Source: Cephalotus follicularis
Taxonomy: Eukaryota; Streptophyta; Magnoliopsida; Oxalidales; Cephalotaceae
DNA: 64,000 bases
Assembly (NCBI GenBank): GCA_001972305.1
Contig: BDDD01000018.1
Coordinates: 620,001 to 684,000, forward strand
Reading direction: 5' to 3'
The notes beneath the pieces are model-generated. The model ran no database searches. It was given only the letters and a program-made list of their open reading frames with translations, and was not told where the DNA came from. This document shows positions 45,332 to 58,134 of this stretch, piece after piece. The position numbers and the translations under genes are program-made. Numbering within the stretch: position 1 is the first letter of the stretch; each line of letters opens with the position of its first letter.

Positions 45332-46239
45332 CTAAGATCCCCTCTCAAGTTGGGAACCTTCCCCAACTATGTCTATAGATGGTTGAACCTCTGATTCCTC
45401 CTCATCCTGTGGGCTTTCACCAGATGTTAACTCTCTCAGTTCCACCTTGCCCCCCCTACTCCCTACAAGCAGGTATTCCTTCTCTAGGAATTTGATAGTA
45501 AGCGATACAAAAACCTTTCGATGATTGGGATGGTAAAAGAAATATCCTTTGCTCTCCTCAGGATACCCCACAAACCGGCAATGATCCGCTCGTCCCTCTA
45601 GCTTAGAAGCTTCCACACCTCTCATATAAGCTGGACAGCCTAAAACCCTCAAATGGATTAGGCTGGGTTTCCTCCCAATGTACACCTCGTAAGGAGTGGA
45701 GGGGACGGATTTTGAAGGAATCCGATTTAGGATGTAAACCGTCGCATGCAGTGCATAACCCCATAATGATATAGGAAAATCCGCGAAAGACATCATGGAC
45801 CGGACCATGTTCATCAAAGTCTGATTCCGCCGCTTGGATACACCATTATGCTGTGGTGTTCCTGAAGGTGTCCACTGAGAGAGAATTCTGTTATCCCTCA
45901 GATAACCCTAGAATTCAGCAGATAGGTATTCACCACCTCGATATGATTGAAGGAACTTAATGGGTTTACCCATTGCTTTTCTACTTCTAGTCTGAATTCT
46001 TTGAACCTCTCAAAGGCCTCATACTTGTGGTTAATCAGAAACACGTACCCATATCGAGAAAAGTCATCGGTGAAGATAATGAAGTAAGGAAAACCTCCAC
46101 TAGCATTGACCAACATAGGTCCGTAGACGTCGGTGTGGACAAGGGCCAGTATGTCCACAGCCCTTTCTCCTACCCCAGAGAAAGGAGATTCGGTCATTTT
46201 GCCAATTAAACATGGCTCACACTCTGGAAAGGACTCCAC
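45332..46239 (-). pseudogene. pol: Integrase of element E
   Basis: 46239-45898: ECEPCLIGKMTESPFSG, LVHTDVYGP (first Asp), FIIFTDDFSRYGYVF. The frame then breaks. The second catalytic position reads S-Y-R-G-G-E (Tyr codon 45941-45943) where G has S-D-R-G-G-E. The third position reads G-V-S-K-R-R-N (Lys codon 45833-45835) where Glu is expected. 45817-45332 continues with SFADFPISLWGYALHATVYI and the C-terminal GYPEESKGYFFYHP region. Two catalytic residues are altered, so this enzyme should be inactive. Confidence 0.85.
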
Positions 46240-46740
46240 ATCCTGGATGTCTAAAAGATCATCCTTAACCGAGTCTACCCTAACTAGGATGACCTAATCT
46301 ACAATGCCATATGTATGAAGGGTTTACATCGCTTATCTCTCGTTGTCTTTTAGTGCTTGTTCCAGTTTGAATTGTTAAAGCCATTTTGTGCATTTGTATT
46401 TAAAACATAGATCGCATTGTCAATGTGTCCACCACATAAAAGAACATTGTTTTGCATAAGTCTACAGCCATATGTAGAAAAAGTGAGGTTGATGCCCATC
46501 TTATGCAAATAAGAAATAGATACAACATTTCTAACAAGGTTCTTGATAAAGTACCAAGGATCAAGTTTAATTACATGGTCATTACAGAAAGACAATTTAA
46601 AAACGCCTATTGTAGTGGTGTGAATCCTCGATCCATCACCTAGATGCAAGTCCAAAGCTTCAGCCTCTCCCAGCTGTCTAACGCCTCTTACCCCAGCAAA
46701 GAGTTGCAAATGTTAGTTCCATAACCCGAATTGAAAAATA
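46240..46740 (-). pseudogene. pol: Protease and GAG-pre-integrase of element E
   Basis: The protease site near 46724-46732 reads N-S-G followed by YGTNICN, so the catalytic Asp is replaced by Asn (codon 46730-46732). Then LGDGSRIHTTTIGVFKLSF, IKLDPWYFIKNLVRNVVSIS and NNVLLCGGHIDNAIYVLN. The frame shifts twice. Homologous to G at 59513-59900. Confidence 0.82.
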
Positions 46741-46789
46741 AGTTGAACTAACATTAGTAGCTAGAAAAAGCTCAATCATGAAAGTACAT

Positions 46790-47680
46790 AACCCTGAGGT
46801 GCCTCCTGACTTTGAATTTTGGAAACCACTGCATTGTGATCACCAATGTCCATGCTTTCCACAATAAAAGCAACAGTCATCATCCTGTAGCTGACGGATC
46901 TTATCTAGGACTGATCCCCCAACAGCTCGCCCCACCAACGCAGCTGCTTTTCTTCCTTTGTTCTTCTTCTTCCCTTTAGGTTTCATGGTCGCCTTGCCCT
47001 TGGACGTGGATCCTCTCGTTCCGCTCCCTCTTGGAGCTGTCCGGGAAGAAGTAGAAGGAAGATCCATCACATCAGACTTGGACCTGCCGTGGCCCATGTA
47101 AGCTTCTATCATAAGAACCATTTCAACAAGTTCAGGCAGATTAGTATCCACCTTGTTCATGTGGAAATTTGTGATGAACTGGGAGTATGACCTAGGGAGG
47201 GATGAAAGCACCAGGTCAATGTAGAAATCATTGTCCATGGTAAGATTTAACTGAGCCAGCTGCTCAACAAGATTAGTCATCTTCAATCCATGTCCGTGGA
47301 TTGAAGATCCCTCAGCCATCTTCGTGCAGAAGAGTTGACAGGAAAAGTTAAACCTCTCGGTCCTCGACCGGGATCCATACAACTCCTGAAGACGGAGAAG
47401 TATAGCTCATAGGTTATCAAGCTTCTCATGCTGTCTTTGCAATTTCAAGACCATGCCTGAAATCGCTAGGCAACGAGCTTGCTCGTCCTCATCTAACCAT
47501 TTGGCCCTCTTGGCCTTTAGCTCTTTCGATGGGTTGGCTCCTAGTTATGGGATCAGCCATGACATGAGCCAACATCATGCTCGTGAGTGCCAAGCATAGG
47601 TTGCGCTGCCAATCCAAGAAATTTGGACCCGTGAGCTTGTTCGTTTCAAGAACGTGCATTAGTGCTGTGCCAACTAACAT
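46790..47680 (-). pseudogene. gag: gag of element E
   Basis: Start ATG at 47680-47678: LVGTALMHVLETNKLTGPNF, LDWQRNLCLALTSMMLAHVM (gag N-terminal type without DUF4219). A stop and shift lie near 47489-47383. Then 47382-46840: UBN2-like LPRSYSQFITNFHMNKVDTN, a basic linker KPKGKKKNKGRKAAALVG, and the zinc knuckle beginning CFYCGKHGHW, where a stop cuts off the last Cys. This is the reference gag used here to recognise the wrecked gags of A and B. Confidence 0.85.
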
Positions 47681-47696
47681 TTTCGCATAACATGGT

Positions 47697-49035
47697 GAAC
47701 TAGCAACCTATAAAAAAGGAAACAAGAACGAGATAAATTAGCAAATTATTACAATTATATTATAACCATAACACTTAGTCTTTTGTAATTATGGTTCCTC
47801 CCACTATTCTAATCGTATCCCACACCCCCATGTGAAATTCGGGAAGCCTCTCGCTTCCTAGTGGGGATCAGAATGTATCCACAATACTATAGTCCCGACT
47901 TTGGTCGTGCAAACCATAATATCTGAATAGGTAGGTATGTATACAAATTTACATTAGGACCTCTCGCCCATATGTAAGATACGATACAAGATTTGGCCTC
48001 CCAGCCCATATGGTCCCAACTTTGGTTGTGCAAAACATATGATCCCGGTATAAGTCAAACCCGCAACCCACAAAAAAATAGGTTCGTTTTGACACCCACA
48101 CACTTTGGCCTTTGAAAGTATCAAAACATGATCATTTCCTTCCAGTGTACCTCACACTGAAATTGAATAGAAATGGTTATATAGGGGACCTTAGCTTTGG
48201 CTGGTGCCATCCCCAATATATCCATACCATTCAATGATGACTGTGGAAGGCCAACGACAGGGCAACCATATCCCCCATCGCTTACGGACTTATTATTTTC
48301 AAATTTGAGGGATTTAGGTCTCATCAATTTTACACATTACCAAAGCCGTTTAGATTAATTTCAATCTTCCAATCCATTCGAACGGCTTGACATGCTTGGA
48401 CGTGTTTGGATTCTTAAAGAAAAACATCTATCTCATGCATCCTAAAAGTGGCCTGACATGGGACTTAAGCAATAAGTGATCACAAGAGCCAACGTGACAA
48501 CTAGGTCTTCCTAGGTTAACTAATTTAATTAACTCTATTACAATTGCTACCACGCATACATGGCCTTCAACTGGTCTTGCAATCTTCTTGATCTTCTCTT
48601 CATTCTTCATTGATCTCCTTTCTTCAATTTATAGCCATATGTACAATTAAATGAAAAGAAATACAATAGAGGAAGAAGAGAATTCTTGTATAAGAAGAAG
48701 AAGAAGAAAATAAATACGGCGCACGCAGGCAGCCTTATTTACAGACCGATTGAATTCCATGAAAGTAACAAAGCAATTAAATCAACCACATAAGAAAACA
48801 CAAAGCTAGGTGCAGTCCAAAGTCTACCAGCATGCATAAGAAATTCAAAAATATAACCGATATATAATTGAATAAACACGTAACAATCTGGCATTCAATG
48901 GTTCGTCAATTTCATTACTGTGACCAACAAGTAACTCCCACTAAACGTAGGGCTACACAACATCGACCAAGACACATATGTAATCAACAATCCACAAAAC
49001 ATAAAATGAAGGTCTGATTGTAGTCGATTAGCACG
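47697..49035 (-). other. Non-coding leader of element E
   Basis: About 1.3 kb between primer-binding site and gag ATG, colinear with the A and B leaders. Contains an (AAG)n run at 48692-48709. No gene. Confidence 0.7.
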
Positions 49036-49046
49036 CTCTGATACCA
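49036..49046 (-). other. Primer-binding site of element E
   Basis: The minus strand reads TGGTATCAGAG, two bases from the LTR edge at 49049. Confidence 0.9.
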
Positions 49047-49048
49047 CT

Positions 49049-49715
49049 TGTCAGGAATGCATGGCCCACGGGCAGCGAAAGACTTATCAATACATACATT
49101 AAGGTTCAGGGCCGATTAACTTTAATTTTCCACCAATAGATTAATCCCCAAGCAATGGGATGCCCTAATCTAAGTCCTAATTGTCCCAATAAATTCCAAG
49201 GAACTCTAATCAACATTCAAACAAACATAAACGAAAACAAATCATAAGGAAATCGGGATTCGAATAGGTTTGCCGTAAACGCTAACAAATGGGCCCCACA
49301 TAGGCTCAGAAGGTGAACATATAATACGCTAGCCTAATGCCCAAGAAACCCAATTCGAAACATCCCTAACCCAAAGGGATGAGAAAGAAGCACCAACAAA
49401 AACACCATGGAGGTTTGGCTAGGGTTTACCAAAACCCTAACCAACACCCACTACCATGGCACCACAGAGAGAGAAGAAGAAAAGGTTCTTATCGGAGGTG
49501 TAGACTCATTCCTTCAAGATAAGCTCCCTCTACTCTTTATCCCAAGAAGTCCAAGCTCCTCCAAGCAAATCCTCAAACCACGAATGAGGAAGTTCAAGGC
49601 CAAGTGCTTAACCTTGTCTAAATCACTCTAGGTAAAGATAAAAAGCAGTGTACAAGTTATCTCCACCTATTATGAACTTTGAGTGGTGAAAGGAGGCTTG
49701 AAATGTCTGCATTTT
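49049..49715 (-). repeat. 5' LTR of element E (part before F insertion)
   Basis: Plus strand TGTCAGGAATGCATGGCCC, partner of 41151 onward, followed by the CAATGGGATGCCC block. It stops matching at about 49705-49715 and resumes at about 63981, so F is inserted here. Confidence 0.85.
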
Positions 49716-49734
49716 TGTAACGCTCGGGATTTTC

Positions 49735-52580
49735 TGTAATGCCCCCGATCCGAGTCCGCTAATTGCTCAAAGCGAGCCTCGAAAAGTTGGTGCGACACGT
49801 AGGGTGAAACTTTAACCATCAAATCATTTAATCATTCAACGATCCATTAACCATTTAATCTTAACTTAGATTTAAAACCTAACATCCTTACTCCACGGAA
49901 ACATCGCATCATATTCAATAGCTTCACAGGATCATAATATGCTTACATTTTTTAACACCAAGTTTCAGAACATCATATTCTCATTATCATGATTGTTTCT
50001 TATACCTTTTACATTCGTACATCACATAGCATATAACATTATGCAGCGGAAAACATAAACTTGTTACATCTTAAAAATAGTCATCTTCATTAATCGCCTT
50101 TATCATTAACTTCTCACACTCTCAAGTACGTTCTATAACTTTTGATATCATCCTCTTACATGAAAACATCATAACATATAGCATTCCTTTTATTACTTTA
50201 ACATTTATACATTATCTATCATAAAACGTTACATGGCTGAAAACATTAACGCATGACATTAAGCATAAAACTTCATAGCATTACGTACTTCCTTTCCAAT
50301 CCTTCATTTACGAACTTCCTCTAAAGCTCGCACTTTTACATTCGACGTCTCCTAGAAAATCATTTAAAAACAAGACATTGAAAGGAGTGCGCTCAAATAG
50401 CCCAGTAAGGATCATAGTCATAAAACGTCATTGAAATTTGTTGTTTTTGATAATCTTTATCAAAACGTTTCCAGTTCATGTATTTCAAAACATCTTTGAA
50501 AATTTTTCTTCTAGTTTTTCAAAACCAGAACATTGTACTTTCAAAATCCATTCTTCGAATAACTTTCATAAAATCGGAACATTTCTAAAATCATGCATTT
50601 TTTGGTGTATAACACCGACATACTTGAAAACAATCGAAAACATTTTCCATTCATACATTCTTATGGCATGTAACATAACCATACTTGAAAACATCATTAA
50701 AATCATTTTCTAGTATATTTCATAAAACCAGAACATTTCACATTCCTTTTCTTTTTCTGATCATATCTCATGATTCAAAATATTTCATAAAACTTAATGG
50801 TCATGAACCTTTAATGAACCCTTTCACACCGCTTCACCGGGGCATTGTGCACTCCTTGATTACTATCCTTACATCACATGCATGTCCCTGAGCGCGCTCG
50901 ACTCCATTAACATTAATCCATCTCGGATTCTTTCCCCTTGGATCGCAATCCAAGGGTGGTTCATTCATCAGTAATCTTTACTAGATTAATCCTCCCTGGA
51001 TCGCAATCTAGTAGTTGTTCATTCATTTCATAAAACATTTATTAATACTTTGAGTGACCAGCTCAAAACATTCTTAAAACATTTCTCTTCATTTGAGTAA
51101 TTAACTCAAATGCATTCATAAAACATTTATCTTCATTTGAGTAGGTAACTCAAATGCATTCATAAAATCATTTCATAAAAAATTTATAAAATAGCTTTGT
51201 ATAACATTTCTAAAACTGGTTTCTCATGTGGAAACATTCATTTCATTTCCTTTCACAATCCATAGAGCATTTTCATTACTTTGAGTAATTTAACTTAAAA
51301 CCTTCATAAAACAATTTCGCATAACATTTCTAAATCTTGAATTTGATATAGAAATAAACACTTTCATAGAAAACTTAAAACTTAAACATTAAATTAGACA
51401 TCTTTACGAATTCACAAAGCTGAAGATCATAAAAATTGGTTGAGAATCGAATCCGTTATGAATTTTTAAATTCAAAGCTTCTATATGAAAATAGAACATG
51501 AGCAGTAGAATGAAACATGGATTATCATAAAGAATTCGATAGAATTTCCAGAAACATAAAACATAACAGTTAAAGTAGGCATCTTGAAGTTTCCAAAATA
51601 TTAAACCATTCAAAATTTCATCAAGAAATGTGCAAGATATGAATAAAACTATCAGCTGCATAATTTTGAAGTAAAACAGAGGAATAACTTTGATAAAATG
51701 GGTATTGGATTTCATGACCTTTCTTTGATCTCCTTCTCTATTGCTCTCCCACGAATTCTCCTCTCCAAACTCAGCAGAATACTAACCTTTTCTAAGTTGA
51801 AATTACACATATCTATATAGGAGAGAAATACTTGGGGACCAAGCTTTGCATAGGATGCCACCTTGCCTTGTAATGACATCACCCATGTGATTTTTGTCCC
51901 CTTAGTTGCCCATGTGCACAATTCCCCTAATTCAGCTGATGACACATGTCCCTTAACATCAAAATATCATAAGTCTTCACTTCTTTGCTTGACATGTGTC
52001 CCTCAATCCATTTAATTCCTCCTCAAGTGACATAAAACTTAGAATTCAGCACCTGACACAAGACAAAGCATCGACGCTTTCTCCCTAAGCGTCGCCGGTC
52101 ACAGGCTTATCTTGAGTTCTTTAACTTACTTCTTGACTAAAGCACTGGCACTTTCCTACAAAGCATCACCGCTTTAAGGTCTCATCTATGTCAACTAAAA
52201 CACTTGACTTCAAAGCGTCAAAGCTTACAATTAGAGCGTCGTCGGTTGCACCAAGAGTCGCCGCTTTCATCCAAGCGTCGCCGCTTAGAGGAATTTGTCC
52301 AAATTCAAAACTCTCTGTTTTAACCGGTGTGAGAGGGGTTCTAAGCGTTGCTGGTTTACTATCAAAGCGTCGCCACTTTACCTGTAACCGTCGGCGCTTT
52401 AACCAACTTTCTTTCGTTTCCACCTCATATACAAACAGCCAATTTCCACTTTACCTGGAACCCCCGAACCCCCCGAGCGTTAGGGTCAAACTACGGGTCC
52501 CTTGTAGCATTTGTCAAACAACATACTCCTCAACATGTAAGACTTAGAGCAAATTGTTCTCAAAACTTTCGGTCATTACA
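49735..52580 (-). mobile_element. J: solo LTR in F
   Basis: 2846 bp with ends TGTAATGCCC...GGTCATTACA and a perfect target duplication TTTTC (49730-49734 and 52581-52585). Minus orientation is preferred because that reading ends GGGGGCATTACA, the usual 3' end of gypsy LTRs. No coding part or second LTR. The middle (50400-51400) is low-complexity, with CATAAAACATTT-like words. Confidence 0.85.
52060..52400. repeat. AAGCGTCGCCGCTT-type degenerate array in J
   Basis: Words AAGCATCGACGCTTTC, AAGCGTCGCCGGT, AAGCATCACCGCTTT, AAGCGTCAAAGCTT, AAGCGTCGCCGCTT and CGTCGGCGCTTT, roughly 12 by eye, irregularly spaced. The ideal form AAGCGTCGACGCTT is a 14-bp palindrome. Confidence 0.75.
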
Positions 52581-54652
52581 TTTTCACATAATGTAATATT
52601 TTAATTCCCGATGTAATTTCATGTGCAAAATTAATGAGAATGGAAGAATTCCCAACTTTGATGATATTTTCCCATTTATAATGTTGATTTTTGGAAGAGA
52701 AATGATATGAAATGTTCAAGACATGCATTGAGGCAAAAGGACACTGTTTTGAGCCAAAAGCATCGACGACTTGAGGAAAGCGTTGACGCCTAGGCCATGA
52801 AACACGCGCCAATGAGACATGCACATAAACGATGATGTTTAAGGAAAGGATCGACGCCATTGTGTGAAATAGTTAAAGCGTTGATGCTGCATGCAAACCG
52901 GCGGCGGTTTGTGCCCTGCTAAGTGCGCAAAATGTGTCGATTAACGCTTGTTGGTGGCATTAACCAGTATGGGAAATGAGGCAGGTGTAGGGGGATGTGT
53001 CAAATGCATCAGGGACATGTCTCCAACCTTTGACATGCAAAAGCCAAGGTGTCTTTATCACCTGCACACCTACGAAAGAGAAGGGAAAGAAACAAAACCA
53101 GGAAGAGAATAGTGAACACCTGTGAAATGCATGCATGGCTAGATGAGAAGGAGAGAGGGTTTCTACCAGCATCAAACATCTCTTCCTTCTCCTCTTTCTT
53201 GCCTAAACACCTGTGAAAGAGAAAGAAGAGAAACCAGTGGGTTAGAGGAAAAACCTGTGAGGGAAGGAAAGAGGATTTCCTCCATTGTTGAACCAACTTG
53301 AAGCTCGGGACTTGGAGCTTGTGGGCTGCAGCTACTGGACGGACCTTGAAGCTGCTGTGACCGGATTTTGGAACACAAAGAGGTGGACATTCGATTCCTA
53401 ACTTTGAACTAAAGATAGGGGATTTATACATGCAAGTTTGAGATTAAAGTTAATGTTTTGCCATTGATGTTATGCATGATCTGCATGTTGATACAGACTG
53501 TTTCAGATTGTGGAATTGTTGAGATGGCTACTGTGTTATGCAACTAATCTTGCATGTGTATTCTAAATTAATAATCGAATTGTAATTGCTTCTTTGGATG
53601 AGTTATTTTCCCCTGGTTTGTGATATGAGGAAGACGGTTGTACAGGACGGTATAACCGTTGACCCTCACATTATAAGCGTCAACACTTCTACGTGTTACG
53701 GCTATAGACATCGACGTTTAAGGAAAGCGTCGGTGTCTTCTTCGAGTATTTGCAGAACTGTAACCTTTCGCTTGGTGATTCACGTTTGCTTAATGAACTG
53801 GCAATATAGTCATGTGGATTGTTACCCTACTGTGCGTATTACGCGTGAACGAAACGTCTCTGAGATTGCATGTGCATTTGGTGGATGGATTCTCCCTTCG
53901 ACCATCACTGGTTGATATGACATTGTCTACTATCACTTAACTGTCGATGCTTATGGAAAAGCGTCGATGCCTGTGGTTTGCTGCGTCTGGGATTTCGAAG
54001 CACAAAGCGATGATGCTAGGGTTCCTACCTTAAGCGTCGACGCCTTAAAGATACATGTAGACGCTCAAGGATCCTAGCCTTGAAGGGTCGATGCCAATGA
54101 AGAAGATCGACGCATTCGCAACTGGAGTAAGCACTGATGCCTGGTATGAGACATCAACGCTTAGAGGACATAGGCATCGACGCCCTGAGGATAAGTGTCA
54201 ACGCTTATCCCCCTGGTTGGTTGGTTTGACTCAAATTGTATTAGTTGACCCGAAATGACTCTAGGCACGTTTGAACATATGATTGCATTGCAATTGCATT
54301 ATATTGGGTCTTGATTGTGGATTGAATTGGATTGTTGATTGAAATGAATTGTTTACTTCTAAAATGTTTTGCCATTTTAGGGAGTTACACTCATGATGTT
54401 TTCCAACATTAATTTGTATAGACTGCTATGCTCAAACCGAAATACAGTTTTAAAAAGGGATTGATGCATATTTATAAATATGTTGTTTTAAGAGGATTCA
54501 TGCATATTTTGAATAAATATGTTGTACAAGTATTTTATGAATCATGATTTACTTGGGAAAGTGGATTTTTATATATATTGACAAATATATATGTTTCAAG
54601 TGTTTATAGCTTATAAATTACTTGAGTGGATTGTTGAATGTGATTGTTATCA

Positions 54653-54802
54653 TTGCCGTTAGCGGGGTAGTGTTGGTACTTAGCCGCCATGCTAGTATCG
54701 TTATTTATAGTGTTGCCGTTAGCGGGGTAGTGTTGGGACTTAGCCGCCGTGCTAGTATCGTTTATTGTGTCCTGTGTGTTGTTACTTACCGCCGTGCTAG
54801 TA
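54653..54802. repeat. 60-bp tandem repeat in F
   Basis: Units start at 54653 and 54713 (TTGCCGTTAGCGGGGTAGTG...), with a third partial unit from about 54773 (TTACTTACCGCCGTGCTAGT). Confidence 0.85.
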
Positions 54803-54969
54803 ACGTGGACGTTGTTTGTATAGAGTGTATCTGATTGATTGTCTGCTGTGACATGACTGAGTGTACTGGATTGTTGTCTGTTGTGACGTGCTGATTGGAT
54901 TGATTAGTCCTTTGGGGGACATGACTGCTGATTGTATTGACGTGACCTGGTAGGGTCACACCTGTACTC

Positions 54970-54970
<1 letters not shown>

Positions 54971-55013
<43 letters not shown>
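54971..55013. repeat. (TA)n(TG)n microsatellite
   Basis: A short TA run followed by about 16 TG repeats. Likely to vary in length and to be error-prone in assembly. Confidence 0.95.
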
Positions 55014-55015
<2 letters not shown>

Positions 55016-55480
55016 GTTATACAAACTGTATTTATAACTTCTCTACTTAGCCGAGTGAGGAAAAGGCTAACCCCCTATTATTTCAGATTGATGCAGTGAG
55101 ACGAATGTGGACCAACATGGAGGAAGGAAAAGTTGTAATAATGTTAATCATTGGAATTGTATTCTCTTGGTTTTTGATAAACTGGTTTTGTATCAAATGG
55201 TTAATGTTTATCGTACTAATGGTTTACGTATTTAGTGTTATTGACGGATAAAGTTTTAATCATGCCCCGTTTTGAGGGCAATTAACAATGGAATGTTGTA
55301 TTTGGTAACATGTAGTATGGGATGCATGTTACGTGGTTTAATTCGGCTTATAATTTGAATGCTTCCGCAAGATATAAGCTGTTCGAAAGGTTTTTAAATT
55401 TCCCATAAATTTGTATAATTCGGATACTATGTTAATTGCTACCACTTAGTTGTTTATTCAAAAATAGGGCGGATACTATG

Positions 55481-55799
55481 AAAAGCGCGCTGGCGATGCC
55501 CCACATTTCCTACTCTCCGAATGTGTGATGGAGCTCTTGGAGTTGCGTGATCATAACATGTCCATACATTATTGAGCAACCACGACAAATTGATACATGG
55601 TTCGTTTTACATAAGTATCATTTTCCCTCTACTGACAAGCCCCCTTTGTGACAGGAATGAACCGGATCCATGTTCCTTTTTGCACGTGTTTCATTGCTAC
55701 CACTTAGTTGTATAAGCAAGATTTAAACTGTGACATGACATGCATTATCTCTCCCATCTTATGCAAAAGTGGACAATTTGCATAAGCTGATACCACTGT
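55481..55799. other. Unassigned spacer between two inverted LTR ends
   Basis: No gene. Contains a second TTGCTACCACTTAGTTGT word (55692-55709) also present at 55437, and near 55786-55796 a primer-binding-site complement (GCTGATACCAC) belonging to the LTR fragment to the right. Confidence 0.5.
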
Positions 55800-56019
55800 T
55801 GTCACACCTCGTTTTCATAATTGACATATAAGTGGCGGCAATCAACATACATATTCAGATTATGCAAATTACGAATAAATTAAAACTTTTCAAACAGATA
55901 AAAACTTACGAAAGCATTCAAGATATAAGCTGAAAAGACAACCGTAACACGCATCCCATACTACGTGTTACCAAATACAACGTCTCATTGATAATTGCCC
56001 ACAAACGGAGCGTGATCAT
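55800..56019 (-). repeat. 3' end of an F-related LTR in inverted orientation, with primer-binding site
   Basis: The minus strand ends GAGGTGTGACA and is followed by ACAGTGGTATCAGC, a tRNA-Met-type priming site. The segment is the reverse complement of 55240-55460 with moderate divergence (TTTGGTAACA.GTAGTATGGGATGC.TGTTACG on both). G inserted at its end. Confidence 0.75.
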
Positions 56020-58042
56020 TGTTAGGTTAGGGGTGTCCCTGTATGCCACGATATGGCTCGTTTGTATATATACACTATTAATTTATACAATTATGAATTC
56101 CTTTTATATTCCATGTGCATCTTTATATATTGGCAAGGCTATATAGCTCATCCCCACCAACCAAAAGGAACAGACTAATTATACGTAATTAATTGTATGC
56201 CACAATAGCGTCCTGTCACATACAAAGGGTTGGATCTCTTGCTGAGAGGGCTATGAGAATAAGATCCTTATTCCTTGTGACAAATGTTCCAAGTCATAGG
56301 TTCACTTTCTTAAGGGCCATTGATGAACGGTGAAGACTGGTCAAGTGAAGGTTGCTCCCGGGTTAGTAGTGGAGTTTGGTTATCTCGTAGCTAGTTGGGG
56401 TAATCCTTAAAGCTAAATTTTAGGTGTATGCTAGAGCACATGACACTGGACAGACCCACCAATAGGAAACCTATTTGGATAGTTTATACCCAATGTCAAT
56501 AGGATTCCTATGGTCTCGGTAATGTATAGTCTATGGTGACTAGTAGGTCCATAGCCTACGTTGTCTCCTTCGACCTGAGCGGCTGGTATGCATTGTGTGG
56601 TAACTACTTGACTTTGATTTCCGCCTTCCCGAGCACTAGCCAGGTGCTGGCAAAAGGGTTATCTTTGGGTCTTGTGGGAGCTGCATTGAGATGTATGGGC
56701 GAGGGCGCAAGATGGGATCGTCACACCCGGGCAGAGGGTGATCGGCTGTATTTGTCTATGTACATTGCAGACTTAAAAGTCCTGATCAGGCATAGGTGGA
56801 CTGGGAACGAGAGGTTCCCATGGGAGGTCCGCTAATAGTCTCAGTGCGGTCATAGATTCTTAGCTATCACAACACTACTAAAGGTGACATTCATCCAAAC
56901 CCTAGGCTGTGATCGGAGCCATGTATGGCGAGGGAAACATGACACATATGCCGATGACTGGATAAAGCGAATGGCTATTCGAACCAAGAGGGCATCATGT
57001 CAACGTCGAAACTAGAAAGTCCGCTGGGCGTTAACGCTATGGAGAGCATTGCATTAACACTGGAAAAACCAGGGACTTTGCACGTTGACACCATGGGGTT
57101 TTGGCGTTGACGCGAAGACAAATGGACTAGGCACCTATCTCATCTTATCCATGGCGTTCACACCTAGATGAGATGTATGCTTTGACGCCTTGTTTACGCG
57201 TTGACGCATTGATGCCTGATGCGCGCTACAGTTGGAGAGAGAAAGTTAGCACTATAAACAGTTTGAGAGAAACTTGCTGAACACACTTCAACTCTTTCTT
57301 TCTCTCTCTTCCCTCCCATGCGATCTCTTCTACATGCTCTCGTACACGTCGATTCCTGTGTCGCTTGGTGTATTAAAGCAGCCATTTCCAAGCCTCCTTT
57401 CACCACTCAAACGTCATTATAGGTCGAGATAACTTGCACACTGCTTCTTATCTTTACCTAGAGTGATTTAGACTAGGTTTTAACACTTGGACTTCATCCT
57501 CCTCATACGTGGCTTGAGGATTTGCTTGGAGGAGCTTGGGGTTTTGAGGACAAAGAGTAGAGGGAGCTATCTTGAAGGAGGAGTCTTCACCTCCGATAAG
57601 AATCCGTTTCTTCCGTCTTCTTGTGGCGTCATGGCAGTGGGAGTAGATGTGGGTGTGTGAACCCTTGCCAAACCTCCATGGTTCTCTTGCTTTATTTTGT
57701 GTGACATTCCTTAGGGTTAGGGATGTTGTAGGTGAGGGTTGATTGGGCTATGGCTAGGGTTTTGTGTGTTTTCCTTGTGAACCATTGTTAGAGTCCTTAT
57801 TAGGGTTTATGGCAACCGTAGCTTCATCAACCCGTCATACCCTTTGCTTGGGTTTATGGTTTCAGTTTAATTGGATGTTGATTAGATGTTCCTTGGAATT
57901 TATTGGGACCTTTTGGACTTAGCGCAGGGCATCCCATTGCTTGGGGATTAACCAATTGAGAGTTTTGAAAGTTAATCGGCCCTAAAGCCATAACTCAGAA
58001 TTGTAAAGTCTTTCGCTGCGCTCGGGCTGTGCGCTCCCAACA
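56020..58042 (+). repeat. 5' LTR of element G
   Basis: TGTTAGGTTAGGGGTGTCCC to CTCCCAACA, 2023 bp. It is shorter than the E LTR, missing a middle block (compare E around 42480-42660), and carries a diverged GTTGACGC-type array at 57000-57220 (GGCGTTAACGC, GGCGTTGACGCG, GCGTTGACGC). Confidence 0.88.
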
Positions 58043-58056
58043 AGTGGTATCACAGC
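58043..58056 (+). other. Primer-binding site of element G
   Basis: AGTGGTATCACAGC directly after the LTR; one mismatch to the usual TGGTATCAGAGC. Confidence 0.85.
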
Positions 58057-58134
58057 ATGCTAATTTACTACAATCAGACCTCAATTTGATGTTTGGTGGA
58101 TGGTTGATGACAAATGTTTTGGGAATCTTTTCTA

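Larger units (their letters stand above)
52586..55480 (+). repeat. LTR of F after the J insertion
   Basis: Continues the sequence cut by J and runs to about 55480. Contains two zones of GCGTCGACGC-like words (52735-52940 and 53650-54210), a 60-bp tandem duplication and a microsatellite. 63183-63780 repeats the part from about 52735 to 53470 (for example AAAGAGGTGGACATTCG in both). Open frames here are repeat-driven. The right limit is uncertain. Confidence 0.6.

Noticed and set aside
53009..53431. 140-codon and 72-codon minus-strand frames
   Set aside because: They lie in the F LTR. The homologous stretch at 63183-63780 does not keep the frame, and no family is recognised.
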